A stretch of 64,000 nucleotides of DNA from Chryseobacterium lathyri (lineage in GTDB: Bacteria > Bacteroidota > Bacteroidia > Flavobacteriales > Weeksellaceae): assembly GCF_003290185.1 (NCBI RefSeq), contig NZ_QNFY01000017.1, positions 1 to 64,000 of the forward strand, in the 5' to 3' direction. Of the stretch, positions 18,197-26,353 are shown one piece after another (positions within the stretch are counted from its first letter, which is position 1; each line of letters opens with the position of its first letter). The notes under the pieces are model-generated. The model saw only the letters and a program-made list of their open reading frames with translations. It did no database searches and was not told where the DNA came from. The position numbers and the translations under genes were made by a program.

Positions 18197-19096
18197 ATGG
18201 CTAAATCTGTAGATGAGTTTAATAAGAAAAGGCTTCGGTCAAGCAATATTACAGTCGTAATAAGTATCGCATTAGTGTTATTTTTATTAGGATTAATGGG
18301 GCTTATTTTAATTAATGCCCAAAAGTATTCTGATTATATTAAAGAGCAGCTGGTAGTAAATGCTTATTTTGATGAAAACTACGATGCGAAAGATTCTGTA
18401 AAGATTGCAAAACTGGAGGAAGAAACTTTTAAAAAGGTACAGACCTTAGCTCCTGTAAAAAAAGCAACGTATATCTCACGGGACATGGCGGCTCAAGAAG
18501 CCAAAAAAACAATGGGGATAGACAGCGATGCACTTTTTGAGGAAAATATTTTCCCTTCATCCATCGAAGTTGCATTAAAGCCAGAATACGTAGATCCTGC
18601 AAAAATTGACGGGGCAATTAAAGTGATCAAAGCTGTTCCGGGTATTGTAGATGTTAAGAATGACAGCACTTTGATGGTGGATGTTTACAATAATCTAAGC
18701 AGAATCCTTAAGTGGATCCTGGGATTCTCTATTCTGTTTCTTGTCTTGGCAGTAGTACTGATCAACAACTCGATCAGACTTAAAATATTCTCCAAAAGAT
18801 TTATCATTAAAACCATGCAGCTCGTTGGAGCAAAAAGAAGATTCATCCTTAAGCCGTTTATCATCGAAGCCATTATTTTAGGGGCTATCGGATCAGTGAT
18901 TGGACTTCTGGCACTGGGAGGAGTTTGGTATTATTTTACAAGTCAGATTGGTTCGGCTTTCGTACAGGATAACAACCAGTATTTCTGGCTGATTGTTTTA
19001 GTGCTTGGAGTAGGAATTTTTATTTCTGTTTTAAGTACCATTTTCGCTACATGGAGATTCTTAAAATCAAACGTTGACGATCTATATTACTCTTAA
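18197..19096 (+). CDS. ftsX: Cell division permease-like protein FtsX
   Basis: Membrane partner of the FtsE ATPase, which activates cell-wall hydrolases at the septum. Topology fits FtsX: a short cytoplasmic N-terminus, one TM helix (about 18-42), an extracytoplasmic domain (about 45-170) and three closely spaced TM helices (about 175-200, 225-248, 268-290) forming the FtsX permease domain with VGAKRRFI. No ftsE gene lies in the window, so it must be encoded elsewhere. Gene order suggests it heads the cluster ftsX - DUF3098 - uppP - lipoprotein - truB - OMP - rluF; the next gene begins two bases after its stop. Confidence 0.92.
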   Translation: MAKSVDEFNKKRLRSSNITVVISIALVLFLLGLMGLILINAQKYSDYIKEQLVVNAYFDENYDAKDSVKIAKLEEETFKKVQTLAPVKKATYISRDMAAQEAKKTMGIDSDALFEENIFPSSIEVALKPEYVDPAKIDGAIKVIKAVPGIVDVKNDSTLMVDVYNNLSRILKWILGFSILFLVLAVVLINNSIRLKIFSKRFIIKTMQLVGAKRRFILKPFIIEAIILGAIGSVIGLLALGGVWYYFTSQIGSAFVQDNNQYFWLIVLVLGVGIFISVLSTIFATWRFLKSNVDDLYYS

Positions 19097-19098
19097 TA

Positions 19099-19395
19099 AT
19101 GAGCAAAAAAACAAATAAATTTGCCGCTTCAGAGTTTGGCAAAGAAACCGAAGTACCACAGGAAAATACCTTTTACTTCGGACAGCAGAACTTTAAGTGG
19201 ATGCTGATAGGACTGGCTTTTATCATAGTAGGCTTCCTGCTGATGATGGGGCCGGATGCTAATACAGTAGATGGTAAATTTGATCCTAACTCATGGAATG
19301 ACGGTATTTTTTCCATCCGAAGGATCAGAATTGCACCACTGTTTATAGTGATAGGCTTTGGAATAGAAGTTTATGCTATTTTAAAAAGAAAATAA
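19099..19395 (+). CDS. DUF3098 small membrane protein
   Basis: 98-residue protein with two TM helices (about 33-52 and 76-94) and a soluble N-terminus, matching the DUF3098 family. Its place directly after ftsX (two bases) and before uppP is consistent with an envelope-related role. The family has no established function. Confidence 0.8.
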   Translation: MSKKTNKFAASEFGKETEVPQENTFYFGQQNFKWMLIGLAFIIVGFLLMMGPDANTVDGKFDPNSWNDGIFSIRRIRIAPLFIVIGFGIEVYAILKRK

Positions 19396-19416
19396 ATTAA
19401 TACATTCTTTATTTAG

Positions 19417-19472
19417 AGATTAAAAGGTTAAGTGGTTTAGAACTCGTTCTAAATTTCAGAATCTTTTAATCT
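19417..19472. repeat. Nested inverted repeat upstream of uppP
   Basis: The outer arms AGATTAAAAG (19417-19426) and CTTTTAATCT (19463-19472) pair perfectly. Inside them TTTAGAAC/GTTCTAAA (19436-19453) forms a second perfect 8-bp stem. It lies between two co-directional genes and lacks a good T-run next to the outer stem. It may be a weak terminator, an mRNA stability element or a dispersed repeat. Confidence 0.6.
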
Positions 19473-19496
19473 TTAAATTTTTATATACACCAAAAT

Positions 19497-20315
19497 ATGG
19501 ATTTAATTAAAGCAATCATTATTGCTATTATTGAAGGGCTTACAGAGTATCTTCCTATTTCTTCTACGGCACACATGGGATTTGCAGCGAACCTTTTGGG
19601 TCTGCAAGAGGATGAGTTTCTGAAAATGTTTCAGGTGTCTATTCAGTTCGGTGCTATTTTATCCGTTGTAGTGGCTTACTGGAAAAAATTCTTTGATCTG
19701 AAAAATCTCCAGTTTTATTATAAGCTTGCTTTTGCAGTTGTTCCGGCATTGGTTCTGGGGTATTTATTTGATGATAAAATTGAATCCGTCCTTGGAAACC
19801 AGATCGCCATTTCTTCAGTACTTGTATTGGGAGGTATAGTTCTGCTTTTCGCAGACAAATGGTTCAAGAACCCTACAATTGATGATGAAAAAGGGATTAC
19901 CATAAGAAAAGCAATCACAATAGGCTTCTGGCAGTGCCTTGCGATGATGCCTGGAACCAGCCGCAGTGCAGCTTCTATTATTGGAGGAATGTCACAGGGG
20001 CTGACCAGAAAGGCTGCTGCAGAATTTTCTTTCTTCTTGGCCGTTCCGACAATGCTGGCAGTAACGGTATATTCTGTTTTCCTGAAAACATGGGGGAAAG
20101 AAACTGGGAACCCTCAGAAAGGATATGAAATGATTATGGCATCTCAGGATCACATTATGATCTTCATAGTAGGAAATATTGTAGCATTTATTGTAGCGTT
20201 GATTGCCATTAAAGCATTCATCGGAGTACTGAACAAATATGGTTTCAAACCTTGGGGTTGGTACCGTATCTTTGTAGGAATTGCTTTGTTGATCTATTTC
20301 TATTTCTTTAAATAA
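19497..20315 (+). CDS. uppP: Undecaprenyl-diphosphatase
   Basis: Integral membrane phosphatase of the BacA/UppP family that converts undecaprenyl diphosphate to the monophosphate carrier lipid for peptidoglycan and other envelope polymers. The two signature motifs are clear: EGLTEYLPISSTAH (E13, E17, S22-S23) and PGTSRSAA (R156). About eight hydrophobic helices and 272 residues are normal. Four bases separate it from the next gene. Confidence 0.96.
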   Translation: MDLIKAIIIAIIEGLTEYLPISSTAHMGFAANLLGLQEDEFLKMFQVSIQFGAILSVVVAYWKKFFDLKNLQFYYKLAFAVVPALVLGYLFDDKIESVLGNQIAISSVLVLGGIVLLFADKWFKNPTIDDEKGITIRKAITIGFWQCLAMMPGTSRSAASIIGGMSQGLTRKAAAEFSFFLAVPTMLAVTVYSVFLKTWGKETGNPQKGYEMIMASQDHIMIFIVGNIVAFIVALIAIKAFIGVLNKYGFKPWGWYRIFVGIALLIYFYFFK

Positions 20316-20319
20316 GCCT

Positions 20320-20769
20320 ATGAAAAGTAATATTTTTAAAATATTGGCTTTTTCCGGCCTGATCGTGTCCTGTGCTCCGGCACATACGCTGTTTGTAAAA
20401 AATAATACAGGAGAAAGAGTAGAATTTTTCGTTGAGCTGAAAGAAAAAAATCTTGCTGAAGATCTACTGATCTGTAAGGAGCTTGTCCCGGACGAAAAAC
20501 TGGACCACAAACCTTTTATGGAATATTCCAAAGAAGGAAAATGTTACCGCCAAAAAATTACATCTGTTAGCAAAACCAGCTATAAATTTAATTTACCTGA
20601 AAATTACACAGTGAACATTGCTCCGAATAATTCAGTGTACCCTTTTCAGAATATATACTACTTCATTGGTGATAAAAAATGCTTTGTCAATGTAGAAAAC
20701 GGACCTGACTGCAAGCAGAAGGTCAATAAGTTGCCAAGCTTAGTAAGTATCACCGAAATTTTAGAATAA
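20320..20769 (+). CDS. Small predicted lipoprotein, unknown function
   Basis: 149 residues with a lipobox-like signal (LIVSC, lipidated Cys 18). The mature part starts CAPAHTLFVKNNTGERVEFF and is probably a beta-rich periplasmic or outer-membrane-attached domain. No family was recognised. It is embedded in the cluster, 4 bases after uppP, and its stop overlaps the truB start by one base (TAATG), so it is almost certainly cotranscribed and translationally coupled with truB. Confidence 0.7.
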   Translation: MKSNIFKILAFSGLIVSCAPAHTLFVKNNTGERVEFFVELKEKNLAEDLLICKELVPDEKLDHKPFMEYSKEGKCYRQKITSVSKTSYKFNLPENYTVNIAPNNSVYPFQNIYYFIGDKKCFVNVENGPDCKQKVNKLPSLVSITEILE

Positions 20770-21467
20770 TGACAGCTGAAGAACTGCAAGCAGGATATGT
20801 ATTCTTATTGGATAAACCTTTGGATTGGACCTCTTTCCAGGCGGTTAATAAGATGAAGTATAAGCTCAAAAGAGAATTTAATCTTCCCAAGAAATTTAAA
20901 ATAGGCCACGCAGGAACCTTAGATCCGAGAGCAACCGGTCTGCTTATTGTCTGCTGCGGAAAATTTACAAAGAAAATTCCCGAAATTCAGGATGCTCCCA
21001 AAGAATACTGGACGGAAATCAAAATAGGAGTACAGACAGAATCCTATGATACGGAAAAACCAGAGATCCTTCATCAGGATATTGCCCACGTTACAGAACA
21101 GCAAGTCAAAGAAACTCTTGAAAAATTCGTTGGGGAAATAGAGCAGAAACCTCCGGTATACTCAGCTATAAAAATTGATGGACAGAGAGCTTATAATTTA
21201 GCCAGAGCAGGAGAAGAAGTTGAAATGAAATCCAGGAAAACGACAATCTTCCACATTAAAGATATTAACATTGAATTTCCTTTGGTCAGCTTTACGGTAG
21301 GATGTTCAAAAGGCACCTATATCAGAAGTCTGGCTCATGATATTGGACAGGAGTTGGGAGTGGGAGCTTATCTTACACAGCTTAGACGCACCAAGATCGG
21401 AGATTATACGATTGAAAATGCAACACCTGATTTCTTAGAGAATGAATATAAATTCGAAAGCTTATGA
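20769..21467 (+). CDS. truB: tRNA pseudouridine(55) synthase
   Basis: Makes the conserved pseudouridine at position 55 of the tRNA T-loop. The catalytic motif GHAGTLDPRATGLL has the essential aspartate at D52. Also seen are QKPPVYSAIKIDGQRAY (about 128-144) and the C-terminal GCSKGTYIRSLAHDIG. 232 residues is short because the optional C-terminal PUA domain is absent, which is common in Bacteroidetes. It overlaps the upstream lipoprotein gene by one base and the downstream gene by four (ATGA). Confidence 0.96.
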   Translation: MTAEELQAGYVFLLDKPLDWTSFQAVNKMKYKLKREFNLPKKFKIGHAGTLDPRATGLLIVCCGKFTKKIPEIQDAPKEYWTEIKIGVQTESYDTEKPEILHQDIAHVTEQQVKETLEKFVGEIEQKPPVYSAIKIDGQRAYNLARAGEEVEMKSRKTTIFHIKDINIEFPLVSFTVGCSKGTYIRSLAHDIGQELGVGAYLTQLRRTKIGDYTIENATPDFLENEYKFESL

Positions 21468-22042
21468 TCAAAAATTTCCTCTTGCTTTTAGGGCTGTTAT
21501 TTTCCGTTACTTACTTCTCGCAGGAAACGGAGACTAAAAAAGCCAAAATGGATTTTTACTTTAACCCATCACTCAATATCGGCTATAATCTTCAAAACAG
21601 AGATAATCAGTTTACGGATTCGCAGTATATTGAACCAAAAAGGATTGGTAAAATAACATATGGAATATCAGCAATAGGCGGTTACAATTTTCTTCCTAAC
21701 TTTGCACTCGGAACAGGATTTAAATACAGTTTTATAGAAGACAATTACCATCTGGTCTACTGGATGATCCAGCCGAAGATCATATTCAGTCCGGGTGACC
21801 GTCCTTTTTATATTGATTTAAATTATGGAAAGCAGCTTAATCATTCGGCGATTTCTGATTCCGAATTTTGGGGAGCAAGATTGGGAATCATGGTTTCCTA
21901 CTCAAAAAGGCTGAGCCAAGAAGGTGGAATTACTTTTGAAGGGCATCAGCTGAATGGTAAGTCTAATGGCTTTTTCATTGGATTAAGTTACGGAATTACT
22001 ATTTTCAGCAATAAAAATTATACAGGTTACGGAGAAGATTAA
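21464..22042 (+). CDS. Predicted outer-membrane beta-barrel protein
   Basis: 192 residues with a signal peptide (1-20, ending YFSQ). Alternating beta-strand segments rich in aromatic residues follow (for example YFNPSLNIGYNL, KITYGISAIGGYNF, FALGTGFKYSF), ending near GLSYGITIF. This is the pattern of a small outer-membrane barrel of about eight strands. Substrate or function unknown. It is coupled to truB by a 4-base overlap and to rluF by a 1-base overlap. Confidence 0.72.
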   Translation: MIKNFLLLLGLLFSVTYFSQETETKKAKMDFYFNPSLNIGYNLQNRDNQFTDSQYIEPKRIGKITYGISAIGGYNFLPNFALGTGFKYSFIEDNYHLVYWMIQPKIIFSPGDRPFYIDLNYGKQLNHSAISDSEFWGARLGIMVSYSKRLSQEGGITFEGHQLNGKSNGFFIGLSYGITIFSNKNYTGYGED

Positions 22043-22764
22043 TGGAAAAAACGCGCATCAATAAATATTTATCAGAAGTTGGCTATTGTTCAAGAAGAGC
22101 CGCTGATAAACTTTTGGAAGAAGGAAGGATAACAATTAACGGAAAGGTCCCGGAAATGGGAACCAAAGTTTCTGATGAAGATCTTGTAGAAGTAGATGGA
22201 AAACCGATCCGTGAACCGCAGGATAAGCCCATCTACATCGCTTTTAATAAGCCTGTGGGGATTGTATGCACTACAGATACCAAACGTGAAAAAAACAATA
22301 TCGTTGACTATATCAATCATCCGAAAAGAATTTTCCCGATCGGAAGATTGGATAAGCCTAGTGAAGGTCTGATTCTTTTGACCAGTGACGGCGATATCGT
22401 AAACAAAATTCTAAGGGCAAGAAATAACCACGAAAAAGAATATATTGTTCGTCTTGACAAACCAATGTCACCCAAATTCCTTGATAAAATGAGGAATGGT
22501 GTTCCGATCCTGGATACCGTCACTAAAAAATGTGAAGTTGAAAGAATCGACGATATGACGTTCCGTATCATTCTTACTCAGGGACTGAACAGACAAATCC
22601 GAAGAATGTGCGAATACCTCGGCTATGAAGTGAAAAAACTGAAACGTATCCGTATTATGAACATCAAGCTGGATCTTCCCGTTGGAAAATGGCGTGACCT
22701 TACAGAAGAGGAACTGAGTTCACTTAACAACCTCCTTTCTGATTCTGTCAAAACAGTCGATTAA
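22042..22764 (+). CDS. rluF: 23S rRNA pseudouridine synthase, RluF-like
   Basis: An S4 RNA-binding domain (about 3-55; RINKYLSEVGYCSRRAADKLL) is followed by an RsuA/RluB/RluF-type catalytic domain with GRLDKPSEGLILLT (catalytic D104) and LTQGLNRQIRRMCEYLGY near the end. The 240-residue length and the RQIRRM motif favour the RluF branch (U2604 of 23S rRNA) over RsuA/RluB, but the exact target is inferred. It is the last gene of the cluster and is followed by a terminator. Confidence 0.88.
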   Translation: MEKTRINKYLSEVGYCSRRAADKLLEEGRITINGKVPEMGTKVSDEDLVEVDGKPIREPQDKPIYIAFNKPVGIVCTTDTKREKNNIVDYINHPKRIFPIGRLDKPSEGLILLTSDGDIVNKILRARNNHEKEYIVRLDKPMSPKFLDKMRNGVPILDTVTKKCEVERIDDMTFRIILTQGLNRQIRRMCEYLGYEVKKLKRIRIMNIKLDLPVGKWRDLTEEELSSLNNLLSDSVKTVD

Positions 22765-22787
22765 GATTATATCATAAATAATATGAC

Positions 22788-22827
22788 GGTAAGCAGGGGA
22801 TATTTCTCCTGCTTACTTTTTTTATTC
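22788..22827 (+). terminator. Intrinsic terminator ending the ftsX-rluF cluster
   Basis: The stem GTAAGCAGGGGA/CTCCTGCTTAC (one or two mismatches) is followed by TTTTTTTATT. Confidence 0.8.
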
Positions 22828-23005
22828 CTGTTTTCTGGTAAGGGAAATCAGAATTTCTGTCTCCAATTAATCTATCTGAAGAAATACAATAGAAAAGGTA
22901 CTTTGGATGTTGTTTTTTCATAATATTCACACATTGGTGTAATATTTTTAGTTTGTTAGTGAAAATATATTATATTTATAATAATAACTATTAAAACTAA
23001 AAACC

Positions 23006-24226
23006 ATGAAATTTAAATTTAATCTACTTTCTCTTATTATTTTAATAACATTTTCTAATTGTCAGAATGATAACCATAATCAGGATCTTCCACACGATTC
23101 TTCTTTTTACATTGACTATAGAAGCTTGAAAGGATTACCAGATGGAATAGCTGTCATTGAGCTTGATCCTGAAGCCCCAAATTTTGGACATATTAGCAGC
23201 CAACTTGAATTAGGCATTGGGGTCTTGCCTCATCATCTTTATTATAATCAGAGTGCAAACAAATTATTTACCACTGCTTTAGGAGGGAGTTATCTCTACC
23301 AGATAAAAACGGAAAAAGACAAAAACGGACAGCCAAAATTAGTTAATGCAATACCTATTGATACAGGTGAGAATACAGTAGGCGAAAATTTGTTTTTTAC
23401 CAATGATGGAAGATATTTTATGACTTTCATGGGAGGCGCAGGAGGGCCAAAAGATGGCAGTATAGGTGTTTTTAACGCAAATAACAACCAGCTTATCAAA
23501 ACTATTAAAGCACCGATTCAAACCAATCCCAATCAATTTATTATGTATCCGCATGGTATTTCTGTTAATGAGGAAAAAGGAATAATGATGGTCACCTCAA
23601 CCATTCACCCGGATCTTACTACTGGAATGGGAAACACCTGTACTTTATTAGATCTGAATACCTATGAATTAAAAGAGACCTATCTGGTAGCAGACTCACA
23701 AACGGATATGTCCAGTCCTGTCGAGGTTCTGTTGCTACGGGGGAAATTTCCACAATACGCCCTTGCAACAACAATGCTAGGTGGCGATATCTGGATTGCT
23801 CCATACAATGCTGCAACCAAAAAATATGATGCTTTTAGTAAAATATTTGACGGAAGCACACAAGGATTAGGCTGGGCACTCGAAATGTACATCGATGATA
23901 ACAGCAAGCTTTATGTAAGTTTTGCAGATCCCGGAAAAGTTTTGGTCTTTGATATAAGTAATCTTCCTCAACTAAAGCTTTTAAAAACTCTTACCGCGGA
24001 TAAAGGAGCACATCACATGGTTTTCTTTAAAACCAAAAAAGGAAAAGAAGTTGTAGCAGTACAAAATAACCTGTTGAACATTCCTAACTTAAATTCCGGC
24101 ACCATCAGTGTCATTGAAATTGAGACAGGGAAAACATTAGGTACCGTCGATTTACGAACCAAATATGGAATACTACCTGAATCAATTGAAGGAACCAATG
24201 GTCCCAGCAGCTACATGCATCACTAA
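23006..24226 (+). CDS. Beta-propeller lipoprotein, YncE/SBP56-like
   Basis: 406-residue predicted lipoprotein (signal with lipobox near LITFSNC, lipidated Cys about 20). The body reads as a seven-bladed beta-propeller with repeated strands such as GIAVIELD, GSIGVFNANNNQLIKTI, CTLLDLNTYELKETY, KVLVFDISNLPQLKLLKTL and GTISVIEIETGKTLGTVD. Conserved-looking His pairs at blade positions (PHHLYYN, YPHGISVN, GAHHMVFF) recall selenium-binding protein 56 / methanethiol oxidase, which binds metal through histidines. Whether it has that activity is unknown. It stands alone between two terminators; no exact promoter box was found. Confidence 0.65.
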   Translation: MKFKFNLLSLIILITFSNCQNDNHNQDLPHDSSFYIDYRSLKGLPDGIAVIELDPEAPNFGHISSQLELGIGVLPHHLYYNQSANKLFTTALGGSYLYQIKTEKDKNGQPKLVNAIPIDTGENTVGENLFFTNDGRYFMTFMGGAGGPKDGSIGVFNANNNQLIKTIKAPIQTNPNQFIMYPHGISVNEEKGIMMVTSTIHPDLTTGMGNTCTLLDLNTYELKETYLVADSQTDMSSPVEVLLLRGKFPQYALATTMLGGDIWIAPYNAATKKYDAFSKIFDGSTQGLGWALEMYIDDNSKLYVSFADPGKVLVFDISNLPQLKLLKTLTADKGAHHMVFFKTKKGKEVVAVQNNLLNIPNLNSGTISVIEIETGKTLGTVDLRTKYGILPESIEGTNGPSSYMHH

Positions 24227-24251
24227 AACTTAAAATAATACGCCAGATCAG

Positions 24252-24294
24252 AAACTACCCAAAATAGCAGAAATTGTTTTGGGTAGTTTTTATT
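24252..24294 (+). terminator. Intrinsic terminator after the propeller lipoprotein gene
   Basis: The stem AAACTACCCAAAA/TTTTGGGTAGTTT has an internal loop of about 13 bases and is followed by TTATTATATAG. The convergent gene starts its stop region 14 bases later and may also use it. Confidence 0.8.
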
Positions 24295-24307
24295 ATATAG
24301 TTTTCAG

Positions 24308-25576
24308 TTATTTTAAATATAATTTCATTCTTTCTTCATACTCAGGCTTTAATTTTAAGAGCTTCAGAATTTTCTTGTCATCCGTGTAGGTAGTCCGGTA
24401 GAATATGATCTTATCAGCAGAATATTTGAAGTAGGGATGATCTTTCAGCCATTCTTCAGGGGCTTCTGTTAGAGTATATTTAGGAACATTTGAAACATCT
24501 AGCGGAGCAATAGAAATTAATTTTTGAACCAAATTTTTATCAATATTATAGGTGTCTAAAATTTGTTGCTTATTGACAAAACCTCTCAGTTTTTTTCTAA
24601 AGCCGATCATGGATCCGGCACTTTTTTCATCCAAACCAAATTCCAGCAACTGCTTGAATGTGATCCTATTTAAATCAATTTTTGAAAAATCAGTTTCCTG
24701 TTTTTGAAGGGTTGTATTTGTATTGAGTTTAATATAAGGACTTAGTTCCTGGAACTTTTCCGGAGAAATAACAAAACATTTCTTTATATCTTCAAGTGAT
24801 TTGAAGGTTCCTCTGAGATTTCTTTCCCGGTAATTGATAATTGTATTCGCCTGTTTTTCAGAGAATCCTAAACCTTTCCACCCATCCAGATCTAAAGTAT
24901 TAGGATCAAATGAATGATACTGAATAGTAGATTTTATGGCGTACTGATTACCGGACTTTCTAAAATTGTCTGGGGTTTTTATCGGAAGCAGTATATAGGG
25001 CTCAAGTTTGCTGTAATTTTCTGAAGAGATGATAAAACATTCTTTGAATTTTTCCTTGCTTACGAAACTTCCGCCCAGGTAATTCCTGTATTTTAAGATA
25101 GCTTCAGCCTGTTTTTCACTGAAACCCATTTTCATCCATTCCGAAGCAGAAAGACCATCCGGATTGAATTTTTTAGAAACGGAAATTTCTTTTTTGTCAT
25201 TAGTTTTAAACTTTTCAAAGTGGTCTTTGCCATTTTCAGGAAGCAGAATGAAGGACTTCAGCTCCGTGAATTTTTCTTCAGAAATTGCATAGCATTTTTT
25301 GAGCTGGTCTTTTGATGTAAATTCTCCTCCTACAATTTTTTTGTAGTTAAGGATCGTAGAAGCCTGTTTTTCAGAAAATCCTAAATGCATCCATTGTTTT
25401 GCATCCAGATCATTGGGGTCAAAATCAGACAGGCTGAGAGCGGCAGAACTTTCCGTAATAAATTTTACCTCAGGAAAATCTTCTTTTTCCCGGCTGGTAT
25501 ACTTCTGAAAAGCCAGCAGGACGATCAGCAGCATTCCCATGAATGCCAGTTTCTGGTAATAGTTTTTTCTCATCAT
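24308..25576 (-). CDS. Membrane-anchored protein with four helix-hairpin-helix repeats (ComEA-like modules)
   Basis: 422 residues. One TM helix near the N-terminus (about 7-25) would place the rest outside the cytoplasm. Three near-identical units of 70-80 residues follow, each with FDPN(D/T)LD..W..LGFSEKQA..I(L/I)NY(K/R)....G.F.S...(L/F)K.CF.IS.E.(F/Y).(E/K)L..(F/Y)I.L. A fourth, more divergent unit (IDLNRITFKQLLEFGLDEKSAGS...) is closest to the ComEA/HHH_3 DNA-binding motif. A DNA-binding or DNA-uptake role is possible from the motif only. No other competence gene is nearby. The gene ends at the terminator shared with the convergent propeller gene. Confidence 0.78.
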   Translation of the reverse strand: MMRKNYYQKLAFMGMLLIVLLAFQKYTSREKEDFPEVKFITESSAALSLSDFDPNDLDAKQWMHLGFSEKQASTILNYKKIVGGEFTSKDQLKKCYAISEEKFTELKSFILLPENGKDHFEKFKTNDKKEISVSKKFNPDGLSASEWMKMGFSEKQAEAILKYRNYLGGSFVSKEKFKECFIISSENYSKLEPYILLPIKTPDNFRKSGNQYAIKSTIQYHSFDPNTLDLDGWKGLGFSEKQANTIINYRERNLRGTFKSLEDIKKCFVISPEKFQELSPYIKLNTNTTLQKQETDFSKIDLNRITFKQLLEFGLDEKSAGSMIGFRKKLRGFVNKQQILDTYNIDKNLVQKLISIAPLDVSNVPKYTLTEAPEEWLKDHPYFKYSADKIIFYRTTYTDDKKILKLLKLKPEYEERMKLYLK

Positions 25577-25811
25577 AAAGTAAACTTATCAATAAAAACA
25601 AGCCGAAGCAATGATGAAAAGCAGAAACGATCGTTTTATCAAGTAAATTCAATACAATCACTTAATAAAATAAATTGAATTATATTGTACGTTAAAATAT
25701 TTTAAGGCTACTTAAAATCAATAGGTTACATTGTCGTGGAAAGAATGACAACGAAATCACAAAACCGGAACAGAATCTGCTCCAAAATAGGAATTCTAAA
25801 AAAAAATAAAA

Positions 25812-26156
25812 TTATTCGGAATCTCTGTCCGCCAGAGAAGCCTTCAGTTTCTGAAGCTCAGCTTTTATAAATTCAAGACGGTCAATGATGGTTACTGTTT
25901 CAGAAATTTTACTGTTGGTCGTCAGAGCAATCCTTGCTCCATCCAGTGTATAGCCTTTTTCCTTTACCAGATGGTAGATCATCTGCAGGTTCTTGATGTC
26001 TTCAGGAGTAAAATAGCGGTTGCCTTTCTTGTTCTTTTTAGGCTTGATAATAGGGAATTCCTGCTCCCAATAACGTATTAATGAAGTATTTACATCAAAA
26101 GCTTTTGCCACTTCTCCAATGGAATAATACAGTTTGTCAGGTAAATTTATTTTCAT
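25812..26156 (-). CDS. MerR family transcriptional regulator
   Basis: 114-residue DNA-binding regulator. The N-terminal MerR winged helix (YYSIGEVAKAFDVNTSLIRYWEQEFPIIKPKKNKKGNRYFTPED-type, about 9-55) is followed by a dimerisation helix. There is no effector domain with cysteines, so a metal-sensing role is not supported. An upstream ATG at 26177 would add seven residues but lies inside the -7 promoter box, so the start at 26156 (MKINLPDKLYYS) is chosen. It is divergent from the AraC-type gene. Confidence 0.88.
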   Translation of the reverse strand: MKINLPDKLYYSIGEVAKAFDVNTSLIRYWEQEFPIIKPKKNKKGNRYFTPEDIKNLQMIYHLVKEKGYTLDGARIALTTNSKISETVTIIDRLEFIKAELQKLKASLADRDSE

Positions 26157-26174
26157 TTTACGAATCCTAAAAGC

Positions 26175-26207
26175 CAAAGATAAAAATTTTTTAACCTCGT
26201 ATGCAAA
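26175..26207 (-). promoter_or_regulatory. Promoter of the MerR-type gene
   Basis: On the minus strand, TTTG (26204-26207), a 21-base spacer and TATCTTTG (26175-26182) form a full match to the Bacteroidetes promoter. The predicted transcript begins about 12 bases before the ATG at 26156. Confidence 0.78.
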
Positions 26208-26353
26208 TTATACAGGTTCTATTCCTGTCTTCCGGATCATATTAAAAATTTCCGGATAAATAATTGATGAAAGCCTGCCTGTTTATGAAGCTTGTATTTT
26301 TTCTCTTTTTGCAGTACTTTTATACAATAACTACGCTCCGCATATTATCTGTA

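Noticed and set aside
19992..20531. 179-codon minus-strand frame opposite uppP and the lipoprotein gene
   Set aside because: Overlaps two well-supported genes on the other strand in a coupled cluster; no domain recognised.
25812..26156. MerR-type gene considered as a heavy-metal sensor for ccoG or cutC
   Set aside because: It lacks the C-terminal cysteine-containing metal-binding loop and is not adjacent in operon to either gene.
26264..26353. Upstream extension of the AraC-type regulator
   Set aside because: The 30 extra residues are hydrophobic and not part of the family domain; the ATG at 26354 begins the normal protein.
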